Source: Mycobacterium aquaticum
GTDB taxonomy: Bacteria; Actinomycetota; Actinomycetes; Mycobacteriales; Mycobacteriaceae
Assembly: GCF_002086485.1 (NCBI RefSeq)
Contig: NZ_MVHF01000038.1
Location: 1 to 64,000 of the forward strand
Reading direction: 5' to 3'
Length of the DNA: 64,000 nt
Below, piece by piece: positions 17,616 through 25,949 of this stretch (positions are counted from its first letter, which is position 1; the number at the start of each line of letters is the position of its first letter). Below the pieces are notes generated by a model, which saw only the letters and a program-made list of their open reading frames with translations, did not search any database and was not told where the DNA came from. Both the position numbers and the translations under genes were made by a program.

Positions 17616-18353
17616 TCAGAGCTTGTGCGGGACGTCGTTGACCAAGCCCCCGTCCATGACGAACTCGGCGCCTGTGGCGTACCGGGATTCGTCGCTGGCG
17701 AGGAACACCACGAAGCTGGAGACCTCTTCGGGTTGCCCCGGCCGGCCCAGCGGGATGGTGAGCATGTCCTCGGGGAAGTGCTCGGTCATCGGGGTCCGGA
17801 TGAAGCCGGGGTGAATCGAGTTCACCCGGATCTGCTTGGCGCCCAGTTCCAGCGCGGCCGATTTCGTCAGGCCGCCCACCGCCCACTTGGATGCGACGTA
17901 CGGGTGCACCATGGCGGCGCCGCGCAGTCCCTCGATCGACGACACGTTGATGATCGATCCGCCGCCCGCGGCTTTCATGGCCTTGACGCAGGCCTGCATG
18001 CCCAGGAACGTCCCGGTGAGGTTGACGTCGATGACCTTCTGCCACTGCGTCATGTCGAACTTGCCGATCTGGCCGAGGGCGACGATGCCCGCGTTGTTCA
18101 CCAGCACGTTGAGCAAGCCGAACTCGTCGGTCGCGGTCGCGACGGCCGCCGCCCACTGATCAGCGTCGGTGACGTCGAGGTGGACGTAGCGCACGGCGTC
18201 GCCGAGTTGGGCGGCCACGGCCTTGCCTTCGTCGTCGAGGATGTCCCCGATGACGACCTTGGCGCCTTCGGCCACCAGCGCGCGGGCGTGCTCGGCGCCC
18301 ATGCCGCGAGCGCCGCCACTGATCAGTGCAACTTTTCCGTCAACCCGTCCCAT
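17616..18353 (-). CDS. Hydroxysteroid-type SDR (FabG3/Rv2002-like)
   Basis: 245 residues from ATG 18353. Motifs: SGGARGMGAEHARALVAEG (NAD site), DILDDEG with Asp favouring NAD(H), NNAG, the catalytic Ser in NVSSIEGL, YVASK and VNSIHPG. The sequence closely follows M. tuberculosis Rv2002 (FabG3), a 3-alpha/20-beta-hydroxysteroid dehydrogenase. It would oxidise or reduce steroid hydroxyl or keto groups in the cytoplasm. A perfect KstR-type box lies 32 bases upstream and is shared with the divergent gene at 18432, so derepression by steroid CoA-thioester metabolites is likely. Confidence 0.88.
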   Translation of the reverse strand: MGRVDGKVALISGGARGMGAEHARALVAEGAKVVIGDILDDEGKAVAAQLGDAVRYVHLDVTDADQWAAAVATATDEFGLLNVLVNNAGIVALGQIGKFDMTQWQKVIDVNLTGTFLGMQACVKAMKAAGGGSIINVSSIEGLRGAAMVHPYVASKWAVGGLTKSAALELGAKQIRVNSIHPGFIRTPMTEHFPEDMLTIPLGRPGQPEEVSSFVVFLASDESRYATGAEFVMDGGLVNDVPHKL

Positions 18354-18385
18354 GACGGCTGAGGCTACCGCCTGAGAGACCAAAT

Positions 18386-18399
18386 TAGAACCTGTTCCA
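18386..18399. promoter_or_regulatory. KstR operator between the SDR and the divergent oxidoreductase
   Basis: TAGAACCTGTTCCA fits TnnAACnnGTTnnA at all eight fixed positions. It is exactly centred, 32 bases from each divergent start codon, so one repressor dimer pair could control both genes. Confidence 0.8.
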
Positions 18400-18431
18400 A
18401 TTCGTGCGTCAAGTCGGCATACTTCGATCCC

Positions 18432-19505
18432 ATGGCCATCCGCGTCGCGCACATCGGTACCGGCAACGTGGGCAGGCTGGCGCTGGCCGGGCTGCTGACC
18501 AATCCGCGTTACGAACTCACCTCGCTGTGCGTCTCGACCGCGGCGAAAGTCGGCAAGGACGCGGGCGCGCTTGCCGGGCTGGACTTTTCGACGGGCGTCG
18601 CCGCGGTTGACGATCTCGACGCGGTGATCGCCGCCAAACCGGACTGCGCCGTGTACTGCGCGATGGGCGACACCCGTGGACCGGACGCGATCGCCGACGT
18701 GGTGCGGCTCCTCGCAGCAGGCATCAATGTCGTCGGCTCGGCGCCCGTCGTGCTGCAGTACCCGTGGCATCTCATGCCGCGCAAGTACATTGCGGGCATC
18801 GAGGAGGCCGCCGAGGCCGGCGGGGCGAGCCTGTTCATCACCGGCGTCGACCCCGGCTTCGCCAACGACCTGATCCCGTTCGCACTGGCCGGTACGTGCC
18901 AGAGCATCCAACAGGTGCGCTGCATGGAGATCGCCGACTACGCCACCTACGACGGCGTGACGGTGATGTTCGACGTGATGGGCTTCGGCAAGCCACTCGA
19001 CGAAACGCCGTTGCTGTTGGCGCCCGGCGTGCTCAGCATCGCGTGGGGCACCTCGATCCGGCAGCTCGCGGCCGGCTTGGACATCGAGATCGACGACATC
19101 ACGGAGGTGTGCGAAAGGGAGCCCGCACCAGAGTCTTTCGACGTCGCCGCGGGTCACATCGCCGCAGGCACGGTGGCGGCCATGCGCTTCGAGATCCGGG
19201 GCATGGTCAACGGTGCGCCAGTGATCGTGATCGAGCACGTCACCCGGCTGCGTGAGGATCTGCGACCGGATTGGCCGCAGCCCGCCCAGCCGGGCGGCTC
19301 GTACCGCGTCGAGATCGTCGGGGAGCCGTCCTACGCCGTCGACATCTGCCCCAGCAGCCGCAAGGGCGACCACAACCACGCCGCGATCGTCGCGGCGGCA
19401 GGCCGCATCGTCAACGCGATACCCGACGTGGTGGCAGCGCCTCCCGGGATCCGCACGACCCTGGATATGCCGCTGGTGACCGGTAAGGGGCTCTTCGGGC
19501 TCTAG
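18432..19505 (+). CDS. NAD(P)-binding oxidoreductase, dihydrodipicolinate reductase-like
   Basis: 357 residues from ATG 18432. The N-terminus IRVAHIGTGNVGRLAL is a clear Rossmann site. The rest matches the family annotated as dihydrodipicolinate reductase-like or 2,4-diaminopentanoate dehydrogenase-like (ITGVDPGFANDLIP about residue 138, and HVTRLREDLRPDW near 275). It is not DapB itself, which is shorter. The shared KstR box with the steroid-type SDR suggests a redox step in steroid or related lipid breakdown, but the substrate is unknown. Its stop overlaps the stop of the convergent HAD gene by a few bases. Confidence 0.78.
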   Translation: MAIRVAHIGTGNVGRLALAGLLTNPRYELTSLCVSTAAKVGKDAGALAGLDFSTGVAAVDDLDAVIAAKPDCAVYCAMGDTRGPDAIADVVRLLAAGINVVGSAPVVLQYPWHLMPRKYIAGIEEAAEAGGASLFITGVDPGFANDLIPFALAGTCQSIQQVRCMEIADYATYDGVTVMFDVMGFGKPLDETPLLLAPGVLSIAWGTSIRQLAAGLDIEIDDITEVCEREPAPESFDVAAGHIAAGTVAAMRFEIRGMVNGAPVIVIEHVTRLREDLRPDWPQPAQPGGSYRVEIVGEPSYAVDICPSSRKGDHNHAAIVAAAGRIVNAIPDVVAAPPGIRTTLDMPLVTGKGLFGL

Positions 19506-20227
19506 CGCGCCCGCTGCACCGTCAGCACCGGCCAATCGCGCTCGACGGCCACCGCGGCCAGGCCCGGCCGGGGATTCACCGGCCGGGGATGGCCCACCAG
19601 CCGCATCAGCGCGCCGTCCTCGCCGCCGTCGGCGTAGAAGTAGCTGCGATCCAGCTCGACATCCTTGTCTTCGCAAAACCGTTGCACCGCATCGGCTTTG
19701 CGGGCACCCCAGACAATGGGCCGGATCACGTTTCCGGTCAGCAGGCCCTGGCCGTCGGTCTCGAAGTGATTGCACAGCACGTGATCGATGCCGAGATGAC
19801 GCGCGACCGGCTCAGCGTGGATGGTCAGCGCCGACGAGCTCATCACCACGGTGTGGCCGCGCCCCTGGTGGCGCCGGACCACCTCGCGCATGTGGGGGTA
19901 GACGCGGTCGAGGATGTGCCGGGTGAACAGCTGCTCCCCCAACGCGTCGAGTTCCTGCAGCGACTCGCCCCGCAGATAGCCCGCGGCCCGCACGATCAAC
20001 CGCTCGAAGGGCATGCGGCCCAGCCGGTAGCGCACCGAGGCTTCGATGATCCCGAGGATCTCCCCGACGGCGGCCTGCCGGTTGCGGATCCGGTGCCCCG
20101 CGTGGGCCGTGGCGGTGAACCCGTCGACGAGCGTCCCGTCCAGGTCGAAGAACGCCCCCACGCGTGCGCCGCCTGGCCCGTCGCCGATTTCGGCCAGGGA
20201 TTCGGGTGGCGACAATGTGCGGCCCAT
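19502..20227 (-). CDS. HAD-IB family phosphatase
   Basis: 241 residues from ATG 20227. HAD motif I is FFDLDGTLVDG (about residues 26-36), motif II is SSSA in VVMSSSALT, and a motif III/IV region reads YFYADGGEDGALM, where the usual GDS is replaced by ADGGEDG. The family includes phosphoserine phosphatase-like enzymes and the HAD domains fused to acyltransferases in mycobacteria. The substrate is unknown. It is divergent from the nitronate monooxygenase gene but 140 bases from that gene's KstR box. Confidence 0.8.
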   Translation of the reverse strand: MGRTLSPPESLAEIGDGPGGARVGAFFDLDGTLVDGFTATAHAGHRIRNRQAAVGEILGIIEASVRYRLGRMPFERLIVRAAGYLRGESLQELDALGEQLFTRHILDRVYPHMREVVRRHQGRGHTVVMSSSALTIHAEPVARHLGIDHVLCNHFETDGQGLLTGNVIRPIVWGARKADAVQRFCEDKDVELDRSYFYADGGEDGALMRLVGHPRPVNPRPGLAAVAVERDWPVLTVQRAR

Positions 20228-20367
20228 GCCAGCAAGTAGACCAAGCCGAGCCGCACTCCGCTAATCCTTAATGGATCATCCATGTTCCCCGACGACACCC
20301 CGTCGGCGGTTACAGCGGGACGTTTTACCCGGGTCCTGGCCCGCAGCGGCGCGCCGGAGTACTAAAC

Positions 20368-20381
20368 TAGAACACGTTTCA
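20368..20381. promoter_or_regulatory. KstR operator upstream of the nitronate monooxygenase gene
   Basis: TAGAACACGTTTCA fits TnnAACnnGTTnnA at all fixed positions, 49 bases before ATG 20431. Confidence 0.78.
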
Positions 20382-20430
20382 GTCGAACTCGACCATGACT
20401 TCGCACACGCCCCCGTTTGGAGGAGTCCGC

Positions 20431-21561
20431 ATGCACACCGCACTCTGCGACGAACTCGGTATCGAATTTCCGATCTTCGCCTTCACCCACTGCCGCGATG
20501 TCGTGGTGGCCGTGTCCAAGGCCGGCGGATTCGGCGTCCTCGGCGCGGTCGGCTTCACCCCTGAGCAACTGGAGATCGAGCTCAACTGGATCGACGAGCA
20601 CATCGGCGACCATCCGTACGGCGTCGACATCGTGATCCCGAACAAGTACGAAGGCATGGACACCAACATGTCCGCGGACGAGCTGAAAACCATGCTGCAG
20701 TCGCTGGTTCCGCAAGAGCACCTCGACTTCGCCCGCAAGATCCTCGCCGACCACGGCGTGCCCGTCGAGCACAGCGACGACGACGCCCTGCAACTGCTCG
20801 GCTGGACCGAGGCCACCGCGACACCGCAGGTGCAGGTGGCGTTGCGGCACCCGAAGATGACGCTGATCGCCAACGCGCTCGGCACGCCGCCGGCCGACAT
20901 GATCAAGCACATCCACGACGAGGGCCGCAAGGTCGCGGCACTGTGCGGCTCCCCCTCGCAGGCGCGCAAGCACGCCGATGCGGGGGTCGACATCATCATC
21001 GCCCAGGGCGGCGAGGCCGGCGGGCACAGCGGTGAGGTCGGCTCGATCGTGCTGTGGCCGCAGGTGGTCAAGGAAGTCGCCCCGGTGCCGGTGCTCGCCG
21101 CAGGCGGGATCGGCAGCGGCCAGCAGATCGCCGCCGCGCTGGCGCTCGGCGCGCAGGGCGCGTGGACGGGATCCCAGTGGGTCATGGTCGAGGAATCCGA
21201 ACACACCGACGTGCAGCACGCCGCTTATGCCAAGGCCACCAGCCGCGACACCGTCCGCAGCCGGTCCTTCACCGGCAAGCCGGCCCGCATGCTGCGTAAC
21301 GACTGGACCGACGCCTGGGAGAACCCGGACAACCCGAAGCCGCTCGGAATGCCGTTGCAGTACATGGTGTCCGGCATGGCGGTTGCCGCCACACACAAAT
21401 ACCCCAACGAGAGCGTCGACGTCGCGTTCAACCCGGTGGGCCAGGTCGTCGGGCAGTTCACCAAGGTGGAGAAGACCTCTGCGGTCATCGAACGTTGGGT
21501 GCAGGAGTATCTGGAGGCCACCGGCCGGCTCAACGAACTCAACGAGGCTGCCGGCGTGTGA
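20431..21561 (+). CDS. Nitronate monooxygenase-family flavoprotein
   Basis: 376 residues from ATG 20431, preceded by GGAGGAGT. FMN-barrel motifs: AVSKAGGFGVLGAVG at the N-terminus, IIIAQGGEAGGHSGEVG with the catalytic-site His, and VLAAGGIGSGQQIAAALALGAQG with TGSQW for phosphate binding. The family oxidises alkyl nitronates in vitro, but in mycobacteria some members act in steroid ring degradation or enoyl reduction. It closely resembles M. tuberculosis Rv1533 as I recall it. A KstR box upstream supports a role in sterol or lipid catabolism. The next gene overlaps its stop by GTGA. Confidence 0.85.
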   Translation: MHTALCDELGIEFPIFAFTHCRDVVVAVSKAGGFGVLGAVGFTPEQLEIELNWIDEHIGDHPYGVDIVIPNKYEGMDTNMSADELKTMLQSLVPQEHLDFARKILADHGVPVEHSDDDALQLLGWTEATATPQVQVALRHPKMTLIANALGTPPADMIKHIHDEGRKVAALCGSPSQARKHADAGVDIIIAQGGEAGGHSGEVGSIVLWPQVVKEVAPVPVLAAGGIGSGQQIAAALALGAQGAWTGSQWVMVEESEHTDVQHAAYAKATSRDTVRSRSFTGKPARMLRNDWTDAWENPDNPKPLGMPLQYMVSGMAVAATHKYPNESVDVAFNPVGQVVGQFTKVEKTSAVIERWVQEYLEATGRLNELNEAAGV

Positions 21562-21980
21562 TCGAGGCCGCCGCGGGCGGGTTCCTCCTGGCCGTCCTGT
21601 GGATGGACCTCATCTTCGATGCGCAGGTCCTGCGTCACCGCGGGACCGCTGAGCTGCCCGAACCAGTGCTGGCATCGGTTGCGGGCTACTACCACCGGGC
21701 CACCACCACGTCGCGCCCGATGAGTCTCCTGATCGCGGCCGTCATGGTGATCCTGTTGGCGGCATTGACTTTTCACGCTTTGAGCGGGAGCAGCCCGGGC
21801 TGGTTGGTCGCCACGTGCGTGGCGCTCGCAGGCGGCCCGACCGCGCTCGCGCTGCTGCGCACCGTGCCCAACGCCGCGGCTCTGGGCCACCGCACCGACA
21901 ACCCGGCCGAGCAGACTCGGCTGGCCCGCTCCATATGCCGTGACCATCTGCTGTCTCTGACCGGCCTACCGCGAGCGTGA
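21558..21980 (+). CDS. Small integral membrane protein coupled to the NMO gene
   Basis: 140 residues starting at GTG 21558, whose GTGA overlaps the upstream stop, a sign of translational coupling. Three or four membrane helices are visible: GGFLLAVLWMDLIFD at the start, SLLIAAVMVILLAALTF (about 55-72) and WLVATCVALAGGPTALALL (about 80-98). The cytoplasmic tail is basic. I do not recognise a named family. The coupling places it in the KstR-controlled unit, where it might help uptake or membrane attachment, but this is a guess. Confidence 0.65.
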   Translation: MIEAAAGGFLLAVLWMDLIFDAQVLRHRGTAELPEPVLASVAGYYHRATTTSRPMSLLIAAVMVILLAALTFHALSGSSPGWLVATCVALAGGPTALALLRTVPNAAALGHRTDNPAEQTRLARSICRDHLLSLTGLPRA

Positions 21981-22204
21981 ACCCTCTGCGAGTCTGAGCG
22001 CCGGATTTCGCAGACATTTCACACTCGTGGAGACGAATTCAGTCCAGCCCACCTGACCAGCGACGGCATCGCTGATAGCCGGGCACGGCGGTGTCTGCCA
22101 TCGTCGCGCCTACAAACCGCCAAAATGCGACAGCCACCAGGTGGCTGCAATTCCCGGCATTGACCGACCTGATCCAGAGCAGGTCTGGTCTACGCCCGCC
22201 TGGC

Positions 22205-22224
22205 TATGTATGGTTGCATACATA
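22205..22224. promoter_or_regulatory. Perfect palindromic operator in front of tetR
   Basis: Arms TATGTATG (22205-22212) and CATACATA (22217-22224) form a perfect 8-base inverted repeat around GTTG. It is 17 bases before the GTG of the TetR gene and AT-rich in a GC-rich genome. Size and position fit an autoregulatory TetR site controlling the regulator and the downstream oxidoreductase. The region 21981-22204 shows no gene. Confidence 0.72.
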
Positions 22225-22241
22225 ATCAGGAAGGCGGCAAC

Positions 22242-22808
22242 GTGACCACACCCCGCGAACGCATGGTGGCCTCTGCGGCGCTGCTGATTCGCGAGCGCGG
22301 CGCACATCCGACGGCAATCGCCGATGTGTTGCAGCACAGCGGTGCGCCACGCGGCTCGGCATACCACTACTTCCCCGGCGGACGCACCCAATTGCTGTGC
22401 GAAGCAATCGATTACGCAGGCGATCAGATCGCGGCGCGCATCGACAAGGCGGACAGTGCCGCCGCGCTGCTCGACGGCATGATCGCCGGCTTCCGCAAGC
22501 AGCTGCTCAACAGCGACTTCCGCGCCGGGTGTCCCGTCGTCGCCGTCGCCGTGGAGGCAGGCGATCCGGACCAGGGCGACTCACCGGTCCAGGAGCGCGC
22601 CGCCGCGGCGTTTCGCCGGTGGACTGCCCAGATCGAAGCGCGCCTGCACGACGACGGTGTGGCGGCCGACCGTGCCGAAGAACTCGCCGCGCTCATCATC
22701 AGCTCGATCGAAGGCGCGGTCGTCATCGCCCGCGCGACCCGCGACGTCAAGCCGCTGGACCTGATCCACCGTCAATTGCGCGAGCAACTGGCGGCAGCAA
22801 TCCGCTGA
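22242..22808 (+). CDS. TetR/AcrR-family regulator (Rv0196-like)
   Basis: 188 residues from GTG 22242, preceded by AGGAAGG with 7-base spacing. The N-terminal HTH spans about residues 5-50 (AALLIRERGAHPTAIADVLQHSG, shown by TAIADV and GSAYHYFPGG). The C-terminal domain resembles the LmrA/YxaF group (FRAGCPVVAVAVE). The sequence and the gene order match M. tuberculosis Rv0196-Rv0197. It probably represses itself and the molybdopterin enzyme 25 bases downstream through the palindrome at 22205. The ligand is unknown. Confidence 0.85.
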   Translation: MTTPRERMVASAALLIRERGAHPTAIADVLQHSGAPRGSAYHYFPGGRTQLLCEAIDYAGDQIAARIDKADSAAALLDGMIAGFRKQLLNSDFRAGCPVVAVAVEAGDPDQGDSPVQERAAAAFRRWTAQIEARLHDDGVAADRAEELAALIISSIEGAVVIARATRDVKPLDLIHRQLREQLAAAIR

Positions 22809-22833
22809 GCCCTACCACCCGAAGGACACCGCC

Positions 22834-25086
22834 ATGACGGTCGACCAATGGCAGCCCACCGCATGCATCTTGTGCGAATGCAACTGCGGCATCGTGGTTC
22901 AGACCGAGGGGAGGGCCATCACCAAGATCCGCGGCGACAAGGATCACCCGGCGTCACAGGGCTACACCTGCAACAAGGCGCTGCGGCTCGACCACTACCA
23001 GAGCAGCACCAATCGGTTGACCTCGCCGCTGCGGCGCAGGCCAGACGGATCATATGAAGAGATCGACTGGGACACAGCCATTTCCGAGATCGCAGGCCGG
23101 TTCCTCGAGATTCGCGACAGCCACGGCGGCGACAAGATCTTCTACTACGGCGGCGGCGGTCAAGGTAATCACCTCGGTGGCGCGTACAGCGGGGCGTTCC
23201 TCAAGGCCATCGGCTCGCGGTACCGGTCAAACGCCTTGGCACAGGAGAAGACCGGTGAGGCCTGGGTCGATGCATACCTGTACGGCGGACACACCCGGGG
23301 CGAGTTCGAACACGCCGAGGTCGCGGTGTTCGTCGGCAAGAACCCGTGGATGTCACAGAGTTTCCCGCGGGCCCGGGTGGTGCTCAACGAGATCGCCAAG
23401 GATCCGGCCCGCGCGATGATCGTGATCGACCCGGTCATCACCGACACCGCCCGGATGGCCGACTTCCACCTGCGGGTACGACCAGGCACCGACGCGTGGT
23501 GCCTGGCCGCCATGGCTGCCGTGCTGGTTCAGGAAAATCTGTGCGACGAGACCTTTTTGGCGACACACGTCAACGGCGTCGATGCGGTCCGTGAGGTGCT
23601 GCGGCAGGTGCCGGTCGGTGAGTACGCGGCCCGCTGCGGTGTCGACGAGACCCTGCTGCGCCAGGCGGTGCGCCGTATCGCGGCAGCCGACAGCGTCGCG
23701 GTGTTCGAGGATCTCGGCATTCAGCAGGCCCCCAACAGCACGTTGTGCTCGTACCTCAACAAGATGCTCTGGATCCTCACCGGGAATTTCGCCAAACGCG
23801 GTGGGCAGCATTTGCATTCGTCCTTCGCCCCGTTGTTCGGTTCGGGCGGCGTCGGCCGCAGCCCGGTCACCGGCGCCCCGGTGATCGCAGGCCTGGTGCC
23901 GTCGAACGTGGTGCCGCAGGAGATCCTCACCGATCATCCCGACCGGTTCCGCGCGATGATCGTGGAGAGCAGCAATCCGGCGCACTCCGTCGCCGACTCG
24001 GCAGCGGTGCGGGCGGCGTTGCAGTCACTGGAACTGCTGGTGGTGATCGACGTCGCCATGACAGAGACGGCACGCCTGGCGCACTACGTGCTTCCCGCGG
24101 CGAACCAGTTCGAGAAGGCCGAAGCGACGTTCTTCAATCTCGAGTTCCCGCACAACACCTTTCACCTGCGTCACCGGCTGTTCGAACCGCTGCCGGGCAC
24201 CCTGCCCGAGCCGGAGATCTGGGCCCGGCTGGTCCGAGCCATCGGCGTGGTCGACGACGCGGAACTGCAGCCGCTGCGGCGCGCCGCGCGCGACGGGCTG
24301 GACGCCTACGCCGCAGCGTTTCTCGCGGCGGTAGGAGCCAATCCCGCACTGGGCCGGGTGCTTCCGTACGTGCTCTACGAGACGCTGGGGTCGACGCTGC
24401 CGGACGGCCTTGCCGGCGCCGCCGCGCTGTGGGGCCTGGCGCAGAAGACCGCCATGTCATACCCGGATGCCGTGCGCCGGGCCGGGCATGCTGACGGCAA
24501 CGCGCTGTTCGAGGCCATCCTCGCCGGCCGGTCCGGGCTGACCTTCACCGTGCACGAGTATCAGGACGACTTCGACCTGATCAGCCACGCCGATCACAAG
24601 ATCGCGCTGGACATGCCCGAAATGCTCGATGCCGTAAGGGCTTTGCCGACCATGCCGGCGGCGCTGACCAACGCCGAGTTCCCGCTGGTCCTTTCCGCCG
24701 GGGAGCGGCGGGCCTACACCGCCAACGACATCTTCCGCGACCCCGGCTGGCGCAAGCGGGACACCCAGGGCGCGTTACGGATCAGCGTCGAGGATGCCCG
24801 CGACATCGGCCTGAGCGACGGTGACCGGGCCAGGATCACCACCGCGACGGGTAGCGCCGACGCGACCGTGGAGGTCAGCGACACGATGCTGCCCGGGCAC
24901 GTCTCGCTACCGAACGGATTCGGTCTGGATTACACCGATGCCGAAGGTCGAGCGGTGACACCGGGAGTGGCTCCCAACGAACTCACCGCGACGCAGTGGC
25001 GCGACGAATACGCGGGCACACCGTGGCACAAGCACGTACCCGCCAGGGTCGAACGCGTCCCGGTGGTCAGCGCGCCCGCGAGCTGA
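22834..25086 (+). CDS. Molybdopterin-dependent oxidoreductase (Rv0197-like)
   Basis: 750 residues. An N-terminal 4Fe-4S site is formed by Cys 11, 14, 18 and 46 (CILCECNCGI and CNKAL). Molybdopterin-binding domains follow (YYGGGGQGNHLGGA, VGKNPWMSQSFPRAR, IVESSNPAHS) and a C-terminal domain IV (LPNGFGLDYTDAEG). It belongs to the DMSO-reductase superfamily and is nearly colinear with M. tuberculosis Rv0197. Where relatives carry Cys, SeCys or Ser as molybdenum ligand, this protein reads AQEKTGEAW, with no such residue. There is no signal peptide, so it is probably cytoplasmic. Substrate unknown. Confidence 0.86.
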   Translation: MTVDQWQPTACILCECNCGIVVQTEGRAITKIRGDKDHPASQGYTCNKALRLDHYQSSTNRLTSPLRRRPDGSYEEIDWDTAISEIAGRFLEIRDSHGGDKIFYYGGGGQGNHLGGAYSGAFLKAIGSRYRSNALAQEKTGEAWVDAYLYGGHTRGEFEHAEVAVFVGKNPWMSQSFPRARVVLNEIAKDPARAMIVIDPVITDTARMADFHLRVRPGTDAWCLAAMAAVLVQENLCDETFLATHVNGVDAVREVLRQVPVGEYAARCGVDETLLRQAVRRIAAADSVAVFEDLGIQQAPNSTLCSYLNKMLWILTGNFAKRGGQHLHSSFAPLFGSGGVGRSPVTGAPVIAGLVPSNVVPQEILTDHPDRFRAMIVESSNPAHSVADSAAVRAALQSLELLVVIDVAMTETARLAHYVLPAANQFEKAEATFFNLEFPHNTFHLRHRLFEPLPGTLPEPEIWARLVRAIGVVDDAELQPLRRAARDGLDAYAAAFLAAVGANPALGRVLPYVLYETLGSTLPDGLAGAAALWGLAQKTAMSYPDAVRRAGHADGNALFEAILAGRSGLTFTVHEYQDDFDLISHADHKIALDMPEMLDAVRALPTMPAALTNAEFPLVLSAGERRAYTANDIFRDPGWRKRDTQGALRISVEDARDIGLSDGDRARITTATGSADATVEVSDTMLPGHVSLPNGFGLDYTDAEGRAVTPGVAPNELTATQWRDEYAGTPWHKHVPARVERVPVVSAPAS

Positions 25087-25101
25087 GCCCGCGAGCCGCG
25101 A

Positions 25102-25743
25102 TCACGGCAGCGGCGCAGGATCGGCCGGTGGCGGCGGCGCGAAGGGGTTCCACGGCGCAGGCGGTTGCGGGGCCGGGACGTTTGCCGGAGCCGGCGCGGT
25201 CCCGGGTGCCGGGGCCGCAGCGGGGGCAGGCGCGCCGGGCAGGACGGGGCCTGCCGGGGCGACGGTGTTCGGGCCCGGTGCGCCCTGCGGCGCGGGGCCA
25301 CCCGGAGAGAGCGGCACGTTCGGGCCGGGCGCCTGGTTCGGGATCGGGGTGCTCATGTTGCGCTGCGCGAGACCCAGCAGCAGCGCCTGCTTGCCGCTGA
25401 TCTCGTTGTTCTGGACCGCGTGCCACAGATCCTTGAGATAGCTCACGTTGGGGCTGTCGGGGTCCTGAGCGCTGGGATCCATGGTCGATCCCGGCGGCAA
25501 CGAGTCCGGACTGGCCAGATGCGGGGTGCCCGAAGGCGGTGCCGGAAGCGCTCCAGGAGCGGCCGGATCGGCCCCCTGGGGCGCCGCTGCAGCCGCCTGC
25601 GGTGCCTGTGCGGCGCCGGGGTCCGGGGGCGGTACGGGCAAGCCTGGGTCGGCTGACGCCGCCGCTGCGATCGTCAGCGCGACGACGGGAGCCGACGCGC
25701 AGCACGCAGCCGCACACGCAAGCTTTCGGATGTCGACGGTCAT
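25102..25743 (-). CDS. Secreted Pro/Ala-rich protein
   Basis: 213 residues from ATG 25743 with GAGAGG six bases upstream. A signal peptide covers about residues 1-30 (hydrophobic core VVALTIAAAA, likely cleavage after ASA before DPG). The mature protein is largely Pro, Ala and Gly, with one short ordered segment in the middle (YLKDLWHAVQNNEISGKQALLLGLAQR) described here by its ends YLKDLW and LLLGLAQR. Such proteins are typical of the mycobacterial cell envelope. No function is known. It is divergent from cyp125. Confidence 0.75.
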   Translation of the reverse strand: MTVDIRKLACAAACCASAPVVALTIAAAASADPGLPVPPPDPGAAQAPQAAAAAPQGADPAAPGALPAPPSGTPHLASPDSLPPGSTMDPSAQDPDSPNVSYLKDLWHAVQNNEISGKQALLLGLAQRNMSTPIPNQAPGPNVPLSPGGPAPQGAPGPNTVAPAGPVLPGAPAPAAAPAPGTAPAPANVPAPQPPAPWNPFAPPPPADPAPLP

Positions 25744-25827
25744 CGGTGGCCTCTCGCTGTTACTCCAGGGGCTGATGGTAGCGCTGGGTCCATCGGCGGT
25801 GCCACCCAATCGTTACACCGAAAGAAT

Positions 25828-25841
25828 CGGAACACGTTCCA
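25828..25841. promoter_or_regulatory. KstR-like operator upstream of cyp125
   Basis: CGGAACACGTTCCA matches TnnAACnnGTTnnA except for C at the first position. The core GGAAC/GTTCC is a perfect inverted repeat. It lies 108 bases before cyp125 and 84 bases before the divergent Pro-rich gene. Confidence 0.65.
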
Positions 25842-25949
25842 AAATGGAGCACATCCGACTTTGTGTAACCCGCTGCACACCGCCCCAACTGTGGTGTAGC
25901 AAGGAGGCACAACACTACACAACGTCGTCGCGAGGGAGCACTCCACGCC

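Noticed and set aside
18354-19775. Long N-terminal extension of the steroid-type SDR frame
   Set aside because: The SDR begins at ATG 18353; the upstream part is antisense to the divergent oxidoreductase.
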